NCBI GenBank assembly: GCA_002270565.1
Contig: NQMI01000027.1
Location: 80,988 to 144,987, forward strand
Reading direction: 5' to 3'
Origin: Stenocarpella maydis
Taxonomy: Eukaryota > Ascomycota > Sordariomycetes > Diaporthales > Diaporthaceae
DNA: 64,000 nucleotides
The notes beneath the pieces were generated by a model. The model was given only the letters and a program-made list of their open reading frames with translations, made no database searches and was not told where the DNA came from. This document shows, piece after piece, positions 11,042 through 20,711 of the stretch. The translations under genes and the position numbers were made by a program. Numbering within the stretch: the first letter of the stretch is position 1; every line of letters starts with the position of its first letter.

Positions 11042-11644
11042 TCATAGTTCACCCACCCAGCTTTTTCCGATTGCCCACCTAGTACAAGCAATCAAGCATA
11101 TAGCCTACTATAAAGTCTTAGACCTCCCCTATTAAGCCCCTCTGCATACCCTTCCGCATGCCCCTCTATATACCCCTCTAAAAGGCCCTTTATATACCTT
11201 GAGGAAGGCCCACTATATGCCTATAGGAAAGTTACCCATGTGCCCTCTATATACCCCTCTAAAGAGCCCCTCTATATTCCCCTTTATATACCCCCTTAAA
11301 AGCCCTTCCTCTAGGTATACAGGGGGCCCTTTAGAGGGGTATAGAGAGGGCAAGTGAAGGGCCTTCCTCAAGGTATATGGAGGGCCTTCCTCTAGGTGTA
11401 TAAAGGGCCTGTCTCCCTCTAAATATATAGGTCTTCTATATACTTAGTAGACTTTCCATACACCTAGTAGACTTTCTATATACCTAGTAAAGAGTGAGGT
11501 AGGGCAAATATAGGGTTTAGGAGCTAGTAGTACTCTATATAAGGGAACTAGGTATGCTATATACCTAAGTACTTATACTGCTTGGGTGGGCGAATGAAAA
11601 AAGCTGGGTAGGCGATAAAGAAAAGCTGGGTGGGTGAACTATGA
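11042..11644. mobile_element. 603 bp non-autonomous TIR element inserted in an exon
   Basis: The ends are perfect 24-bp inverted repeats: TCATAGTTCACCCACCCAGC plus TTTT at 11042-11065, and its reverse complement at 11621-11644. Near-duplicate host sequence flanks the ends: CCGGCGAGAACCGA on the left and CCAGCGAGAACGA on the right. This fits a target duplication of about 9-12 bp, as made by Mutator-like elements. No coding capacity is visible. The interior is filled with degenerate CCCCTCTATATACC units, and a second partial AAGCTGGGTaGGCG motif sits just inside the right end. Confidence 0.72.
11130..11480. repeat. degenerate CCCCTCTATATA / AAGGGCC tandem repeat
   Basis: An imperfect array of units of about 15-25 bases such as CCCCTCTATATACC, CTCTAAAGAGC and GGCCCTTTATA. 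The left half reads mainly CCTCTATA and the right half its complement, so the array is partly self-complementary and could fold. It lies entirely inside the 603 bp TIR element. The composition recalls the GGGCCCTCC-type subrepeats of the flanking inverted arms. Confidence 0.6.
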
Positions 11645-11751
11645 CCAGCGAGAACGACCCTTGCCACAACGATACCCCGACATGGTACTATACCGGCAAC
11701 AGCTGTATTCCAGTCAACTCTAAGTCTCACTGCCAGGTCTTCTGCTATTGA

Positions 11752-13478
11752 GGAGCATGCAATTTTACAAGCATAGAAGTCCGCTACCTCACGTTGTAGT
11801 TCAGAGCTGGTCACACTCAATCATCACCTTTTTGCTGTTTTCCCCAGCCAGTGAGGTGAAGTTATTACTCATCTATAATGCCGGAGGCTGAGTGGAAAAG
11901 ATAGGCAGGCAGGCGGGAAACCTTATTCAACGCAGGGTGCACATCTGGTCCGGCAGTGTTTGCTAGGGAAGTCGATGTTGAAATGTCAAAAGATCCCGCT
12001 AATTATCTTTTCAGTCGCTCATTTCTCGATATGCAGGGATGTTCTATAATAAATAAAATTTTGCTCTTGTATAATTGCAAACATCGAATATCGTGCATTC
12101 TCTTTTTATATAAAACAACTTGAATTCCTATAGTCATTGGTTTCACAGCCATACAATAGAGAGTACATGTTAAAACTGAGTATGGGTGTTATTAGCACAG
12201 GATACTTAAATTGATTTCCTCAGTTAAGAGAAATGCTTTGAACTCAACTTCAAGATACTCAGGTTGATGCCTCATCATTAGAGGTATGTGACAATGGGCA
12301 AAGTGGAGACTAGGTAGCGGTCAAAAGGCAATGGAGACTCAATTTCGAATTCATGGTAGGAATGATATAGTATGCAAGTTGTATTTGATCCCCTTTCCTG
12401 ATCAGGGATGTTGGGCTAGTGGATATCATGCATCTTTGAAGTTTCAACTGGCAAATTTTGCTGTCTGACTAGGAATTTGTTGTCTTCGCCCAATAATACC
12501 TGGGTATACGGTTTTGAATCGAACAGAAAACAAAAAACTCCCTTGATATCCATTTTACCAGAGCACTTCAACATTATGTTGCAATGGTGATAGAGCTAAA
12601 TAAGCAGCGCACAGGATGTTGTGCTCGAGTGACTAAGGAACAGCATCCTGAGGTCTTTCTAGTTTCCCAAATTGCAGTGGGAACAAGAATAACTTCCTTA
12701 TAGATTATATTAAAATAGTCAATTATTCCCTTCCCTGTCGATGCGGGAAAATGTTTTTTAACTCATGCTGGTGTGATGTGGCTACAGAATTCAGTGTATT
12801 ATAAATGGTGACAGTGAGCAAAGCTGAGTGCACAAGTTCGTCACAAGAGTGCTCAGCTGCAGCCACAGCGTGCTTTGTACCTAGGTACCCCATATATCGC
12901 TGATGGTAGTTACACACAAATTCAAAGGATGTCCATGGAGCGAGAACTAGTAGAATAGGGCTGCATAAGTCTGACCAGGACCGGATAAGTCGCAGTTGAG
13001 GCGGCTTGATGTGTAGAGTCACTGAGGTCCTCTCCCGTAAAGTGGTATCTCGTGGCTGTGATTGATAGAAATATCCACTCTTACCTCATTTCCCCTCTAT
13101 CTTCAACTCCGACGAGGTTTTACGGCATACCCTTTTTAACAGTCAAGGCCAGAACTTAAAAATGGATAATAAAATATAGCATATGCCCTGCCTCTACCAG
13201 CGGCCGCCACCCATTTTGAAACACTGTCTTCCATGTTGTCTCAGACGGTGAAGTGCGTCTCGGCGGTTCGATCTCCTCGGACGCGCAGTTGGGCAGACAT
13301 CCTCATTCAGTGCGATATCGGATGAGCGAATTTCTCTTCCGTGCCCCAGTATTGCAAACGTATCACAAACCGTCCTGGCCAATTAAGTCAGTCACACACG
13401 CCATGCTTGTCTGAGAACCGATATTACATCTTTCTATAGAGATGCAGCTGTGACCTCTCGCTGTTAGGTAATGAATGC
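11752..13478. other. AT-rich non-coding spacer inside the island
   Basis: About 1.7 kb of AT-rich sequence. Open frames are short and random in composition on both strands. I could recognise no gene, RNA or transposon domain. Confidence 0.55.
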
Positions 13479-13829
13479 CTAACCCAAGTGCATCGTCGAG
13501 GCATCGTACTTGGTACGATGTCGAGGACCCAAGCCATCATCTGGCTTCCGCTTATCATTCTCTGCATTTGATTGAGTGGTTGTTTCTCCCTCCTTTCTGT
13601 TTACGGTCTCGCCCTCTGCTGAACGCATCTTCTTAGTCTCGGACTTAGTATCGCTCTCACTGAACTTACCTGCTTTAGCCCCACTCTTCACAGCTCTCTC
13701 TTCCTCAGCAACAGGTTCAGGCTCTTCTAGTGGCTTTGGCGTGGGCTTTTTATCAAGATGATTGAGTTGTCCGTGCGTGACGCTTCGAAATGCGCTTGGT
13801 GTGCCGTAGCGGATCCTTCTGCTTGCCAT
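13479..13829 (-). CDS. hypothetical small charged protein
   Basis: A 116-codon frame from the ATG at 13829. The start MASRRIRYGTPSAFRSVTHG is basic. The rest is Lys/Glu/Ser/Thr-rich, low-complexity and probably disordered (for example PTPKPLEEPEPVAEEERAV). There are no cysteines, membrane helices or signal peptide. It lies in the AT-rich island, but its composition is less AT-biased than its surroundings, the main reason to list it. It could equally be a chance frame or a leftover exon; no family is recognised. Confidence 0.3.
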   Translation of the reverse strand: MASRRIRYGTPSAFRSVTHGQLNHLDKKPTPKPLEEPEPVAEEERAVKSGAKAGKFSESDTKSETKKMRSAEGETVNRKEGETTTQSNAENDKRKPDDGLGPRHRTKYDASTMHLG

Positions 13830-14631
13830 CTTGATATCTTTGTGGAGACACCTAGATATTCCTTTGAAGCGGAGAGGAATATGGTCTGGCTCCAAGAATG
13901 TGTATGGCTTTTTGTTGACGTATCTGGGGTGGTTGGACTCGTGGTGAAGGGAGGAATCGCAGCTTTATATTATGTAGACAAAACTCTCATATTGGGATGC
14001 ATGGGAGGAAGGTATAGTTCAATTTATCAGTCCATGGTGTTAGGCCGTGCTAGTTGATGCTAACTAGCGCCTCTCTGCCGTCAAGTCGTCACGATCGAAG
14101 CCATCTCAATTTATTGTGTCACCGTCAAGCACTATGTGCAAGTTCCTTCACCTTGTGACTTCGAGCTGTCAGGACGGCACGGCCTACATTTGTGTTTAGC
14201 TATCAGAAAATGCCTACTAGTGCCATCCTGAGCCTCGAAGAAATGACAGCAATAAAATGAATCAGTCCATTGCATGTCTAGTGCCTGTAACACAAATCTC
14301 CAACTTAGAATTGCCCGAAATGCATACTACCTAGGTGTTCAGCTAATAAGTACATAGGAAATACCTCCGCGCTCTTCCTAACGGCGTGTACGATGGCTTG
14401 GTCACTGTGCACAACACGGAGAACAGTAGAGCTGAGTCAGCCAAGTATGAGTATTCAACTCCAGCCCACGGAACGCACCGGGAGGCCCATGAGTATTCGT
14501 ACGGTATGTCATGGTTCTGCGTCTGCACCACTCTGACACGGCATCCAGAATGATTTGTATATCCGAGTGACAGCCTCGCGCCGCTAGATATGAAAAAAAT
14601 ACGGCGGAGGTCCCTGCTTCTTTTCATCAGG
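13830..14631. other. non-coding spacer inside the island
   Basis: No coding signal on either strand. AT-rich sequence between the small charged ORF and the decayed hypothetical-family gene. Confidence 0.5.
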
Positions 14632-15480
14632 TTAGAGCCTCACGACTTCCTCCCTGAACACCTCCCAAAGTCTGGAGTTTGGGGATATGGACATCACAAT
14701 TTTCTCTCTCGCTCTAGCTTTCGTAACCTCGTCTGAAGGCTCAGTTTCGGGATCTAGTCCCTCAAGTTTGTAAAATTCAATGATTTCTGGCCAAGTGTCC
14801 TATGTGATCATGGCCTTGCGACGAGGACGTAGACCAATTGGAATGTCGTGACGATGCTTGAAGATGTGGTATTTTGTCCTTGCATCGTATGGGTCCCAAC
14901 GCCGTTTTTTCCTCCGAAGTGATGTTGACGGGAAGAGGACATCGATCGTAGTTTCGGCTCTCTGAAAGCAAGAACTCAATAATGTCCTCAGATTGTGCTT
15001 CCGTGGGAGGTGCAAGCGTGATTTAACGTGGATTGTGTATATATACACCATTGCACTATAGATTGTTTTAGCTCGAAACTCAGCAATATCTTCAGACAGT
15101 GGCACGTCTGCCGCCTCACCTCCTCCTCACTCTTTGCCTCGGTCAAAAAGAACAACATCTCCAAACAGCTATGTTTCCGCCCAATATCCGGCCATATCAG
15201 CTAGACCATTCGAATAATGTGGCCAGTCTATATAGGCACCGGTCCAGAAGAGGGTGGGCGGAGGCAATTGCATCCTTCCCATCAAGTCATTGTCTGGGAG
15301 AGTCGCTAGTTTGTGTTTCCGCCATGCTTCATGCTCGTTTTGTTTGTGAATCCCACCATCTAGCTGGTAGAGGTAAACTGCAATATCATGACATGCAGTT
15401 GCGACAAGTCCAAGGAGTCGTAGCTTTCATGCTATAGTACCTGGCGGTGCGGTCTGGTACGCCTGGAGGGTGTGCTTCAT
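14632..15480 (-). pseudogene. decayed member of a repeated fungal hypothetical-protein family
   Basis: One continuous frame of 283 codons runs from the ATG at 15480 to the TAA at 14632-14634. It is broken by four internal stops: two TGA and two TAG. It reads through recognisable protein sequence: HDIAVYLYQLDGGIHK, then FWTGAYIDWPHYSNGLADMA, GYWAE, LFGDVVLFDRGKE, and at the end WPEIIEFYKLEGLDP and ISPNSRLWEVFREEVV. From memory, blocks like ADMAGYWAE..LFGGVVLFDRGE are common in uncharacterised Sordariomycete proteins; the function is unknown. The frame is intact apart from point stops, so decay is by substitution and not by indels. TAG and TGA at former Gln, Arg or Trp codons would fit repeat-induced point mutation, which is inference. 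Confidence 0.72.
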
Positions 15481-16677
15481 CGGGGTTAGCTGAGAAATCA
15501 ATCAATTATATAATGCAAAGCAACTTGCACTTGGTTCAAATTTCAAAAGATTTACTATGTCTAGACCTGAACGAGACGCTCGCATTTTTTCGATGGAGCC
15601 AGCACACAGATTATCGTGTCGCAAGTACGATGACGACGACGTGGGCGGTGGACAGCAGCAGCCTGTCGTCGTGTACAACGCCTCCTTGTTTCCATGGCCA
15701 CAACGAGTATAAAGTCGGCACGTAGCGAACTGAGTTTGTCGCCTTCGAAGAGTCGTGCCGCAAACAAGACCTGCTCGACTCCTCTCCGAGCGAGCCTGCA
15801 GAAGAGTGGGGTGGGCGAAACAGGCTCTACAGCATCCCGTTCAATATTACTCGTTCTGCTGGGTGGCCAGGGGCTTCCGAGACAGCCAGGCCCAGTTGAG
15901 TCGCTCTATGGTGCTAGGGCACAATAAAAAGCATCTGCTAACGATGTATGGGGGGCAGAGTCCTAAATGATCTCCACTTCTTGAGCAAAAAACATACTCC
16001 AATAGCTGCTCAGTAGTAGATATTACAGTCCAGCTTGGCGATATGCTACCTAGTTCGTCCACAATAGTCTATAAACGAAATCTTGACACACTACACGCTG
16101 AAACAGTTCACTAAAATTCCCAGCCTCTAATCAATAATAATATCTGTATGCTGATTAGTCTCTATGGGAGAACCCTAACCTAGAGGGCCTAGGGGGCCTT
16201 CCTCTGGGCATATGGACGTCCCTCCTCTGGGCATACGGAGGGCCCTTCCTTTGGGCGCCTAAAGGGCCCTATTTGGTGGCGCAGAGGGGGTTCGCTGGAG
16301 GAGCGAGCGAAGCGAGTGATGAGGGTGAACCCCCTCCACGCCTATTTAAGCCAGTACTTGAATGCTGGACGAATGGCTCGCAGGGCCCCGGAAGGGGCTT
16401 TACACCTGGTATATGCGGCGTCGGTCGCAAAATCCAAATGATGGATTTGTCTGCTTCTCCAACTGGTCGTGCATCATTATCTCCTGGGGATAACTACGTC
16501 CCATTTTGCGGTGCTCCCATATCATTGCCCGGCTGATGGGTGGGAGGCTAAGCGGGGCCCTTCAGGACCTGGTCGAGCCCGATGAGCTTGGAGGCTGTGA
16601 CACTGCTCGTGGCGAGGGACCTGGCGTCAGGTCTGGAGGACAGATAGTATTGGCTGTAGTGCATTCAATGACTGGCG
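15481..16677. other. spacer with the right inverted-repeat arm
   Basis: No gene is recognised. It contains the right arm of the inverted repeat at 16127-16410. The 260 bases beyond it form the 3' flank of the deaminase gene, where composition returns to that of the housekeeping block. Confidence 0.55.
16127..16410 (-). repeat. right arm of long inverted repeat
   Basis: The reverse complement of this segment follows 8216-8547 landmark by landmark, from ACCAGGTG (seen here as CACCTGGT at 16403-16410) to the ACTAATCAGCATACAGATATT end. Differences are scattered substitutions and small indels. One is a CGAGCGAAGCGAGTGATGAG palindromic stretch near 16300-16320, where the left arm has a shorter AT-rich sequence. 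The two arms enclose 8216-16410, about 8.2 kb. Confidence 0.75.
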
Positions 16678-17187
16678 TCAATTTCCCTCAGGTTGGTGTC
16701 CGGCTTTGGCAACCTCGAGTATCTGGTCTTCGAGCCCCTCGATATGGACAAACTGGATACCCGCTTTCTCCAGGGCTTCCCGCCCCGTATTTTCCGTGAC
16801 AAATTTCTTTGGCTCCATGACACCAACGTAGACTGTTTCTATGACGCCGGCCAGGCGGAGGATCCTCTCAGCACAGGGCATGTTACCGCTGAGGCGTTTT
16901 GAGCATGGCTCCACGGTGGTGTAGAGGGCCAGGTGCTTGGGTAATACCTGGGCAAGGCGCTCCTCTGGGACGCCGTGCATCTCGGACAGCTTGATCAAGC
17001 AGCACTGTTCAGCATGTGTGTTTCCTTGCAGCTCCAAAGTGTAGCCGTCTGCGATGATCTCGTTGGTGGATTGGTCTACCACCACGGCCCCGACTCTGTA
17101 ATTTGTGGGTTTGGGAGGGGATTTTCTTGCCAGGCTGAGCGCAAGTTCCATGTATGCGCGGTGGTCGTTCGCCTGAACTCCAGACAT
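16678..17187 (-). CDS. cytidine-deaminase-fold protein, RibD/Rib2-type pyrimidine deaminase
   Basis: A single-exon, 169-residue protein with an ATG at 17187. Zinc-site motifs are present: THAEQCC supplies the His ligand and the proton-shuttle Glu, and VEPCSKRLSGNMPC supplies two Cys ligands with Rib2-like spacing. Substrate-pocket strands GAVVVDQSTNEIIADGY and VIETVYVGVMEP fit the deaminase domain of riboflavin biosynthesis (diaminohydroxyphosphoribosylamino-pyrimidine deamination). In budding yeast this activity is the C-terminal part of Rib2, fused to a pseudouridine synthase; here it stands alone. It shares a short divergent promoter with the J-protein gene. A different deaminase substrate cannot be excluded. 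Confidence 0.82.
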   Translation of the reverse strand: MSGVQANDHRAYMELALSLARKSPPKPTNYRVGAVVVDQSTNEIIADGYTLELQGNTHAEQCCLIKLSEMHGVPEERLAQVLPKHLALYTTVEPCSKRLSGNMPCAERILRLAGVIETVYVGVMEPKKFVTENTGREALEKAGIQFVHIEGLEDQILEVAKAGHQPEGN

Positions 17188-17516
17188 TGTGACAGTGCTG
17201 CCAGAATGGCGAGTAGGAATTGGATCTTTCCTGGGCTGGTGAAGCTGGGATGAAGGTGGGCAAAGGGGAGGAGGAACTGGGGAGCCCGGGTTCGCTGCCG
17301 AGCTCGGCCAGAGCAGAAGCAGGGCCCCTCCCGCCCCCGCCCCCCACCTTTGACGTAAGTAAAGAAGTGCACGCGAGATCCACTCCCATTTAGACCCTGG
17401 ACCCTAGTGTAGACTTGCAGTGATGCACCGCGTCGAGTCGCGTCTCCCAACGGCCTGAAGCCCAGGCTTTCTTTGCACAACTGCATTCCGTGTGTTTCAA
17501 ACACTCCTGATCCAAC
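17188..17516. promoter_or_regulatory. shared divergent promoter region
   Basis: 329 bases separate the start codons of the minus-strand deaminase and the plus-strand J-protein. A C/G-rich patch (CCCCTCCCGCCCCCGCCCCCC) lies at about 17326-17346. No TATA box is clear, in keeping with housekeeping promoters. Co-regulation is inferred from layout only. Confidence 0.5.
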
Positions 17517-18540
17517 ATGTCTGACAGCGAGGATAATATGGCGTCTGATCCACCAGTGATTGACCCTTATGAGGTTCTTGGCCTCGAGCGCACCGCGACG
17601 CCCGACGAGGTCAAGAAAGCCTACCGCAAGGCTTCCCTCAGGACTCACCCCGGTAAGTCGACTCTGGTCTGAACAATTGCTGCCCTTGAGGCATCTTCTG
17701 ATACCTGCCTTTACTCACGTATCATTCCACCAAATAGACAAGGTCCCTGAAGACCAAAAAGACGAGGCCACAGCCGCCTTCCAAAGCATCGCCTTCGCCT
17801 ACGCCATCCTCTCCGACCCAGCCCGCCGCAAGCGCTACGACGCCACCGGCTCCACCTCCGAGTCCATAGTCGACTCGGACGGCTTCAACTGGTCCGACTT
17901 CTACCGCGAGCAGTTCGCCGAGGCCATTAGCGAGGATGCCATCAACAAGTTCGCCGCCAAGTACAAGGGGAGCGACGAGGAGAAGGACGACCTCCTCGTC
18001 GCCTACGAGCGCTACGAGGGCGACATGGACGCCATCTACGAGACCGTCATGCTTAGCAACGTCCTCGACGACGACGAGCGCTTCCGTCGCATCATCGACG
18101 AGGCCATCGAGAGCGGCGACGTCAAGCCATACAAGGCCTACACCAAGGAGAGCGCAAAGTCCAAGCAGGCGCGTGCCAAGGCTGCGCAGGGCGAGTCAAG
18201 AGAGGCCGAGGACTACGCGAAGGAGCTGGGGGTGCACGACAAGCTGTTTGGAGCCAACAAGGGCGCGAGGAGTAAAGGAAGATCGAAGGGCAAGGACAGC
18301 TCGGAGGACGCCCTGGCGGCTTTGATCAGTAGCAGGCAGAAGGACCGCGGCGAGGACTTCTTCGATCACCTGGCGGAGAAGTACGGGGCGGGGTCGAGCA
18401 AGAAGTCGGCCAAGAGCAAGAAGAAGGCGGTTGAGGAAGAGCCCGACGAGGCGGCTTTCCAGGCGGCTGCTGCGAGGCTCGGCAAGAACAAGGCCTCGGA
18501 GGACCCTGCACCAAAGGCATCTAAGAAGTCGAGGCGCTGA
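17517..18540 (+). CDS. J-domain co-chaperone, DNAJC9-like
   Basis: Exons 17517-17652 and 17738-18540, 312 residues. The intron has a GTAAGT donor and an AAATAG acceptor and splits the Asp codon of the invariant HPD motif. The J domain (residues about 16-85) reads DPYEVLGLERTATPDEVKKAYRK...HPDK and ends YAILSDPARRKRYDATG. After it comes a DNAJC9-like segment (YERYEGDMDAIYETVMLSNV, then DDERFRRIIDEAIESGDV), a Lys-rich region and a short C-terminal block, EDALAALISSRQ...FFDHLAEKYG. DNAJC9 is known as a nuclear Hsp70 co-chaperone that also binds histone H3-H4. The Lys-rich tail (KKSAKSKKK) could be a nuclear signal. It is divergently paired with the deaminase gene. Confidence 0.9.
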
Positions 18541-20711
18541 GGTGTGCGCTTCCGTTTGTTTTAATGGTCATGAACAGCTCGGTTTGGCGTTTATGGTTGG
18601 GCGGTATGCAACGACAACTTTTAGGATCGACAGGAAATTGGACTGGGCTTGAAAGGCATTGATAGATCGACTGCTAGGGGAGGCAATGATATCCAACGTA
18701 CTCAGTACGGTGCATCCAAACTTCGCCAACTTCAGAGACAATCCAAGACCCTAGGTCATGTATTTCCTCATACACACGACAAGTCCCACAAGGGACTCAG
18801 GAAAAGCGTTCAAGACTTGGTGAACTCGGGGTGGCTTGGAAGAGCCTGACGCAGGAGAAGGTGTTGACCTCAAACTTCTCGCCGGACTTCCCAATAGTAA
18901 TCAGTACCGGTCTCTGAGCTATCCACTCCCGAGATTCAACCTTCTCTTGTGACAGAACGGTTACTACTACATCTATCAAGACTCCAATTTGTACTTGGCA
19001 GTTATTATTTGCGCTCACTACGCTGACCAATTCTTAACGCTCAGATAAAAATAGTAGTTGACAAATTCTGGGCTAAACCATGCTTCTAGATCACCAAGGT
19101 ATCTCTCGTTGAAATCTAACGCCCGTTCGTACAGTGTTTCTAAAAGAGCAAAAATGACGGGCCAAAAAAAAAAAAAGGGTTGGGAACTCCGTCAACTCAG
19201 TGCCAATGTACTTAGGTGGGGCATCTTCCCCGTCCTTTATTTCCATGGAAACAACCTGAGTTGAAGGGACAACTTTGAGGTCGTTCCGATGTTTGTTCAG
19301 ACGCTGTGGCCGTTGAGCCAGGGAACGCTGGGTCTTCGAAATCAAGGGAAACGGGGTTGTTCAAATGGTTGGAAACTCGGTGCGTGAGCTAGAGAGTTGG
19401 GATGTGGCAGGGTGGATGGTGTCATATACCCTAGGTAGGGAAGTTACACTACAAACTCGACGGACCATGCGCCCCAATAACTCAGTCTCAAACTGCAAAC
19501 AACGTAGAAAGAAGAGAAACCAACCAAGCTATGAGCGAGAGCTAGGTTTGCGTCTAGCACAACACGTCTGTGTCTCTCCAACTTACGGATGATATTGCTA
19601 TCCTCAGAAATATCAGAACAGACGACCTGCCTGTTGCTGCTCAGCTGGCACGTGAGCTCGCCACTGTACACCTCAGCCTGCGTCTCGGCGCTGAGGCCAT
19701 GCGTGACGCCGTCGTCGGGAATCGGGATGCGTGGCGCCACTCTATGGCGGCGGCCGCAGCATCGCCCTCGTTCTAGCCTCCGTCATCTGATCCGCCCCGG
19801 TTGAAGCTATCAAATAATGCTTCTACTTGAGAGATCGCCCCGTCATCGCTGTGGTTTTTACCACCCCTCCTCTGCTGGGGTGCTGCTTGGCCCAGTGCGA
19901 ACAAAACCGTCGAGGTGAGGAGGCCGAGGTTCAATGTTCTTGGAGATTTACGTGTTTGGTGTTCCTTTTGGCGAGGGGGACCGAATACACGAAGCTTGAG
20001 TAACACTGTCTTGCAAATAGATGGATGTATTTGATTGAATAATAATAACGTGCAACAGCTATCAAGATATAGGTAAGCTGCCCAGCTGGGCAGCTAGTAG
20101 TAATAAACAGACGGCAACGTATAGTTATATCAACTCTAAATATTTAGGATATGCAGCAGGACATAAATATCTATATAACTACCTATGACTCAAATCTAGG
20201 ATAACTTCTTTAAGAGCCAGTAATAGTAATTAATTCATGCTAGCTGTCACGAGAGGGGATACAGAGACAAGGCAGCTGTCCTCAATACATCAGTTAAGGT
20301 TGAGTCGGCGCTACCTTCTATGTAAGGGGAAAGGTTTGGAAGGGTTCGAGGAAGAAGGTCTAAGTCCTAGAGGGTGTGGGCGAGTGGGCCTTACTGGATG
20401 ACTAAGCAGCCAGTGGGACCCAATCATCCACTCGCACACACTCACAACATTCTTATTCTATATAGTATGTATTAATGTACTTATAATATAAAGGACTTAT
20501 TTATAGAATTTAAACTAGACTTAATAGTAGGTCTTGAACTAGGGATGTTTGGGTGAGAGGGGGGCTGAAAGTGGGCCGCCCACGTTATAGGCTTAATATT
20601 GATCAATCTGTACTGCTTTATACAACACACACGTTGCGACACCAACATACACTCAAATAACATTTTATTGAATCTCTTATAACCCACCATTCGCCATCGG
20701 CCCAAATGTGC
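18541..20711. other. AT-rich spacer, no clear gene
   Basis: About 2.2 kb. A minus-strand frame at 19775-20006 has a hydrophobic, signal-like stretch (LNLGLLTSTVLFALGQAAP) but no ATG, so it is at best an exon remnant. A GTGTGGGCGAGTGG / CCACTCGCACACAC imperfect inverted repeat lies at 20375-20445. The rest is AT-rich and featureless. Confidence 0.5.

Larger units (their letters stand above)
10548..11751 (+). pseudogene. small cysteine-rich secreted protein gene, broken by a TIR element
   Basis: Exon 1 (10548-10830) encodes a hydrophobic, signal-peptide-like start of about 25 residues (MQFSIQNLLQCV...) and then a short mature domain with three Cys. An intron at 10831-11018 has a GTATGT donor, a GCTAACC branch point and an ACCAG acceptor. 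Exon 2 opens in frame at 11019 but reaches a TAG at 11045-11047 inside the left terminal repeat of an inserted element. Beyond the element, 11645-11751 continues in the original frame with four more Cys and its own TGA. As it stands the gene would make a product of about 103 residues without the C-terminal cysteines. The family is not recognised. Small size, predicted secretion and seven mature Cys make it an effector-type candidate by inference only. Confidence 0.7.

Noticed and set aside
8216..16410. Starship-type giant element
   Set aside because: At 8.2 kb it is too small, and no tyrosine-recombinase captain gene is visible near either end.
19775..20006. Signal-peptide-like minus-strand frame
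   Set aside because: No ATG in the frame and no upstream exon with a good donor was found, so it is kept only as a note in the spacer entry.
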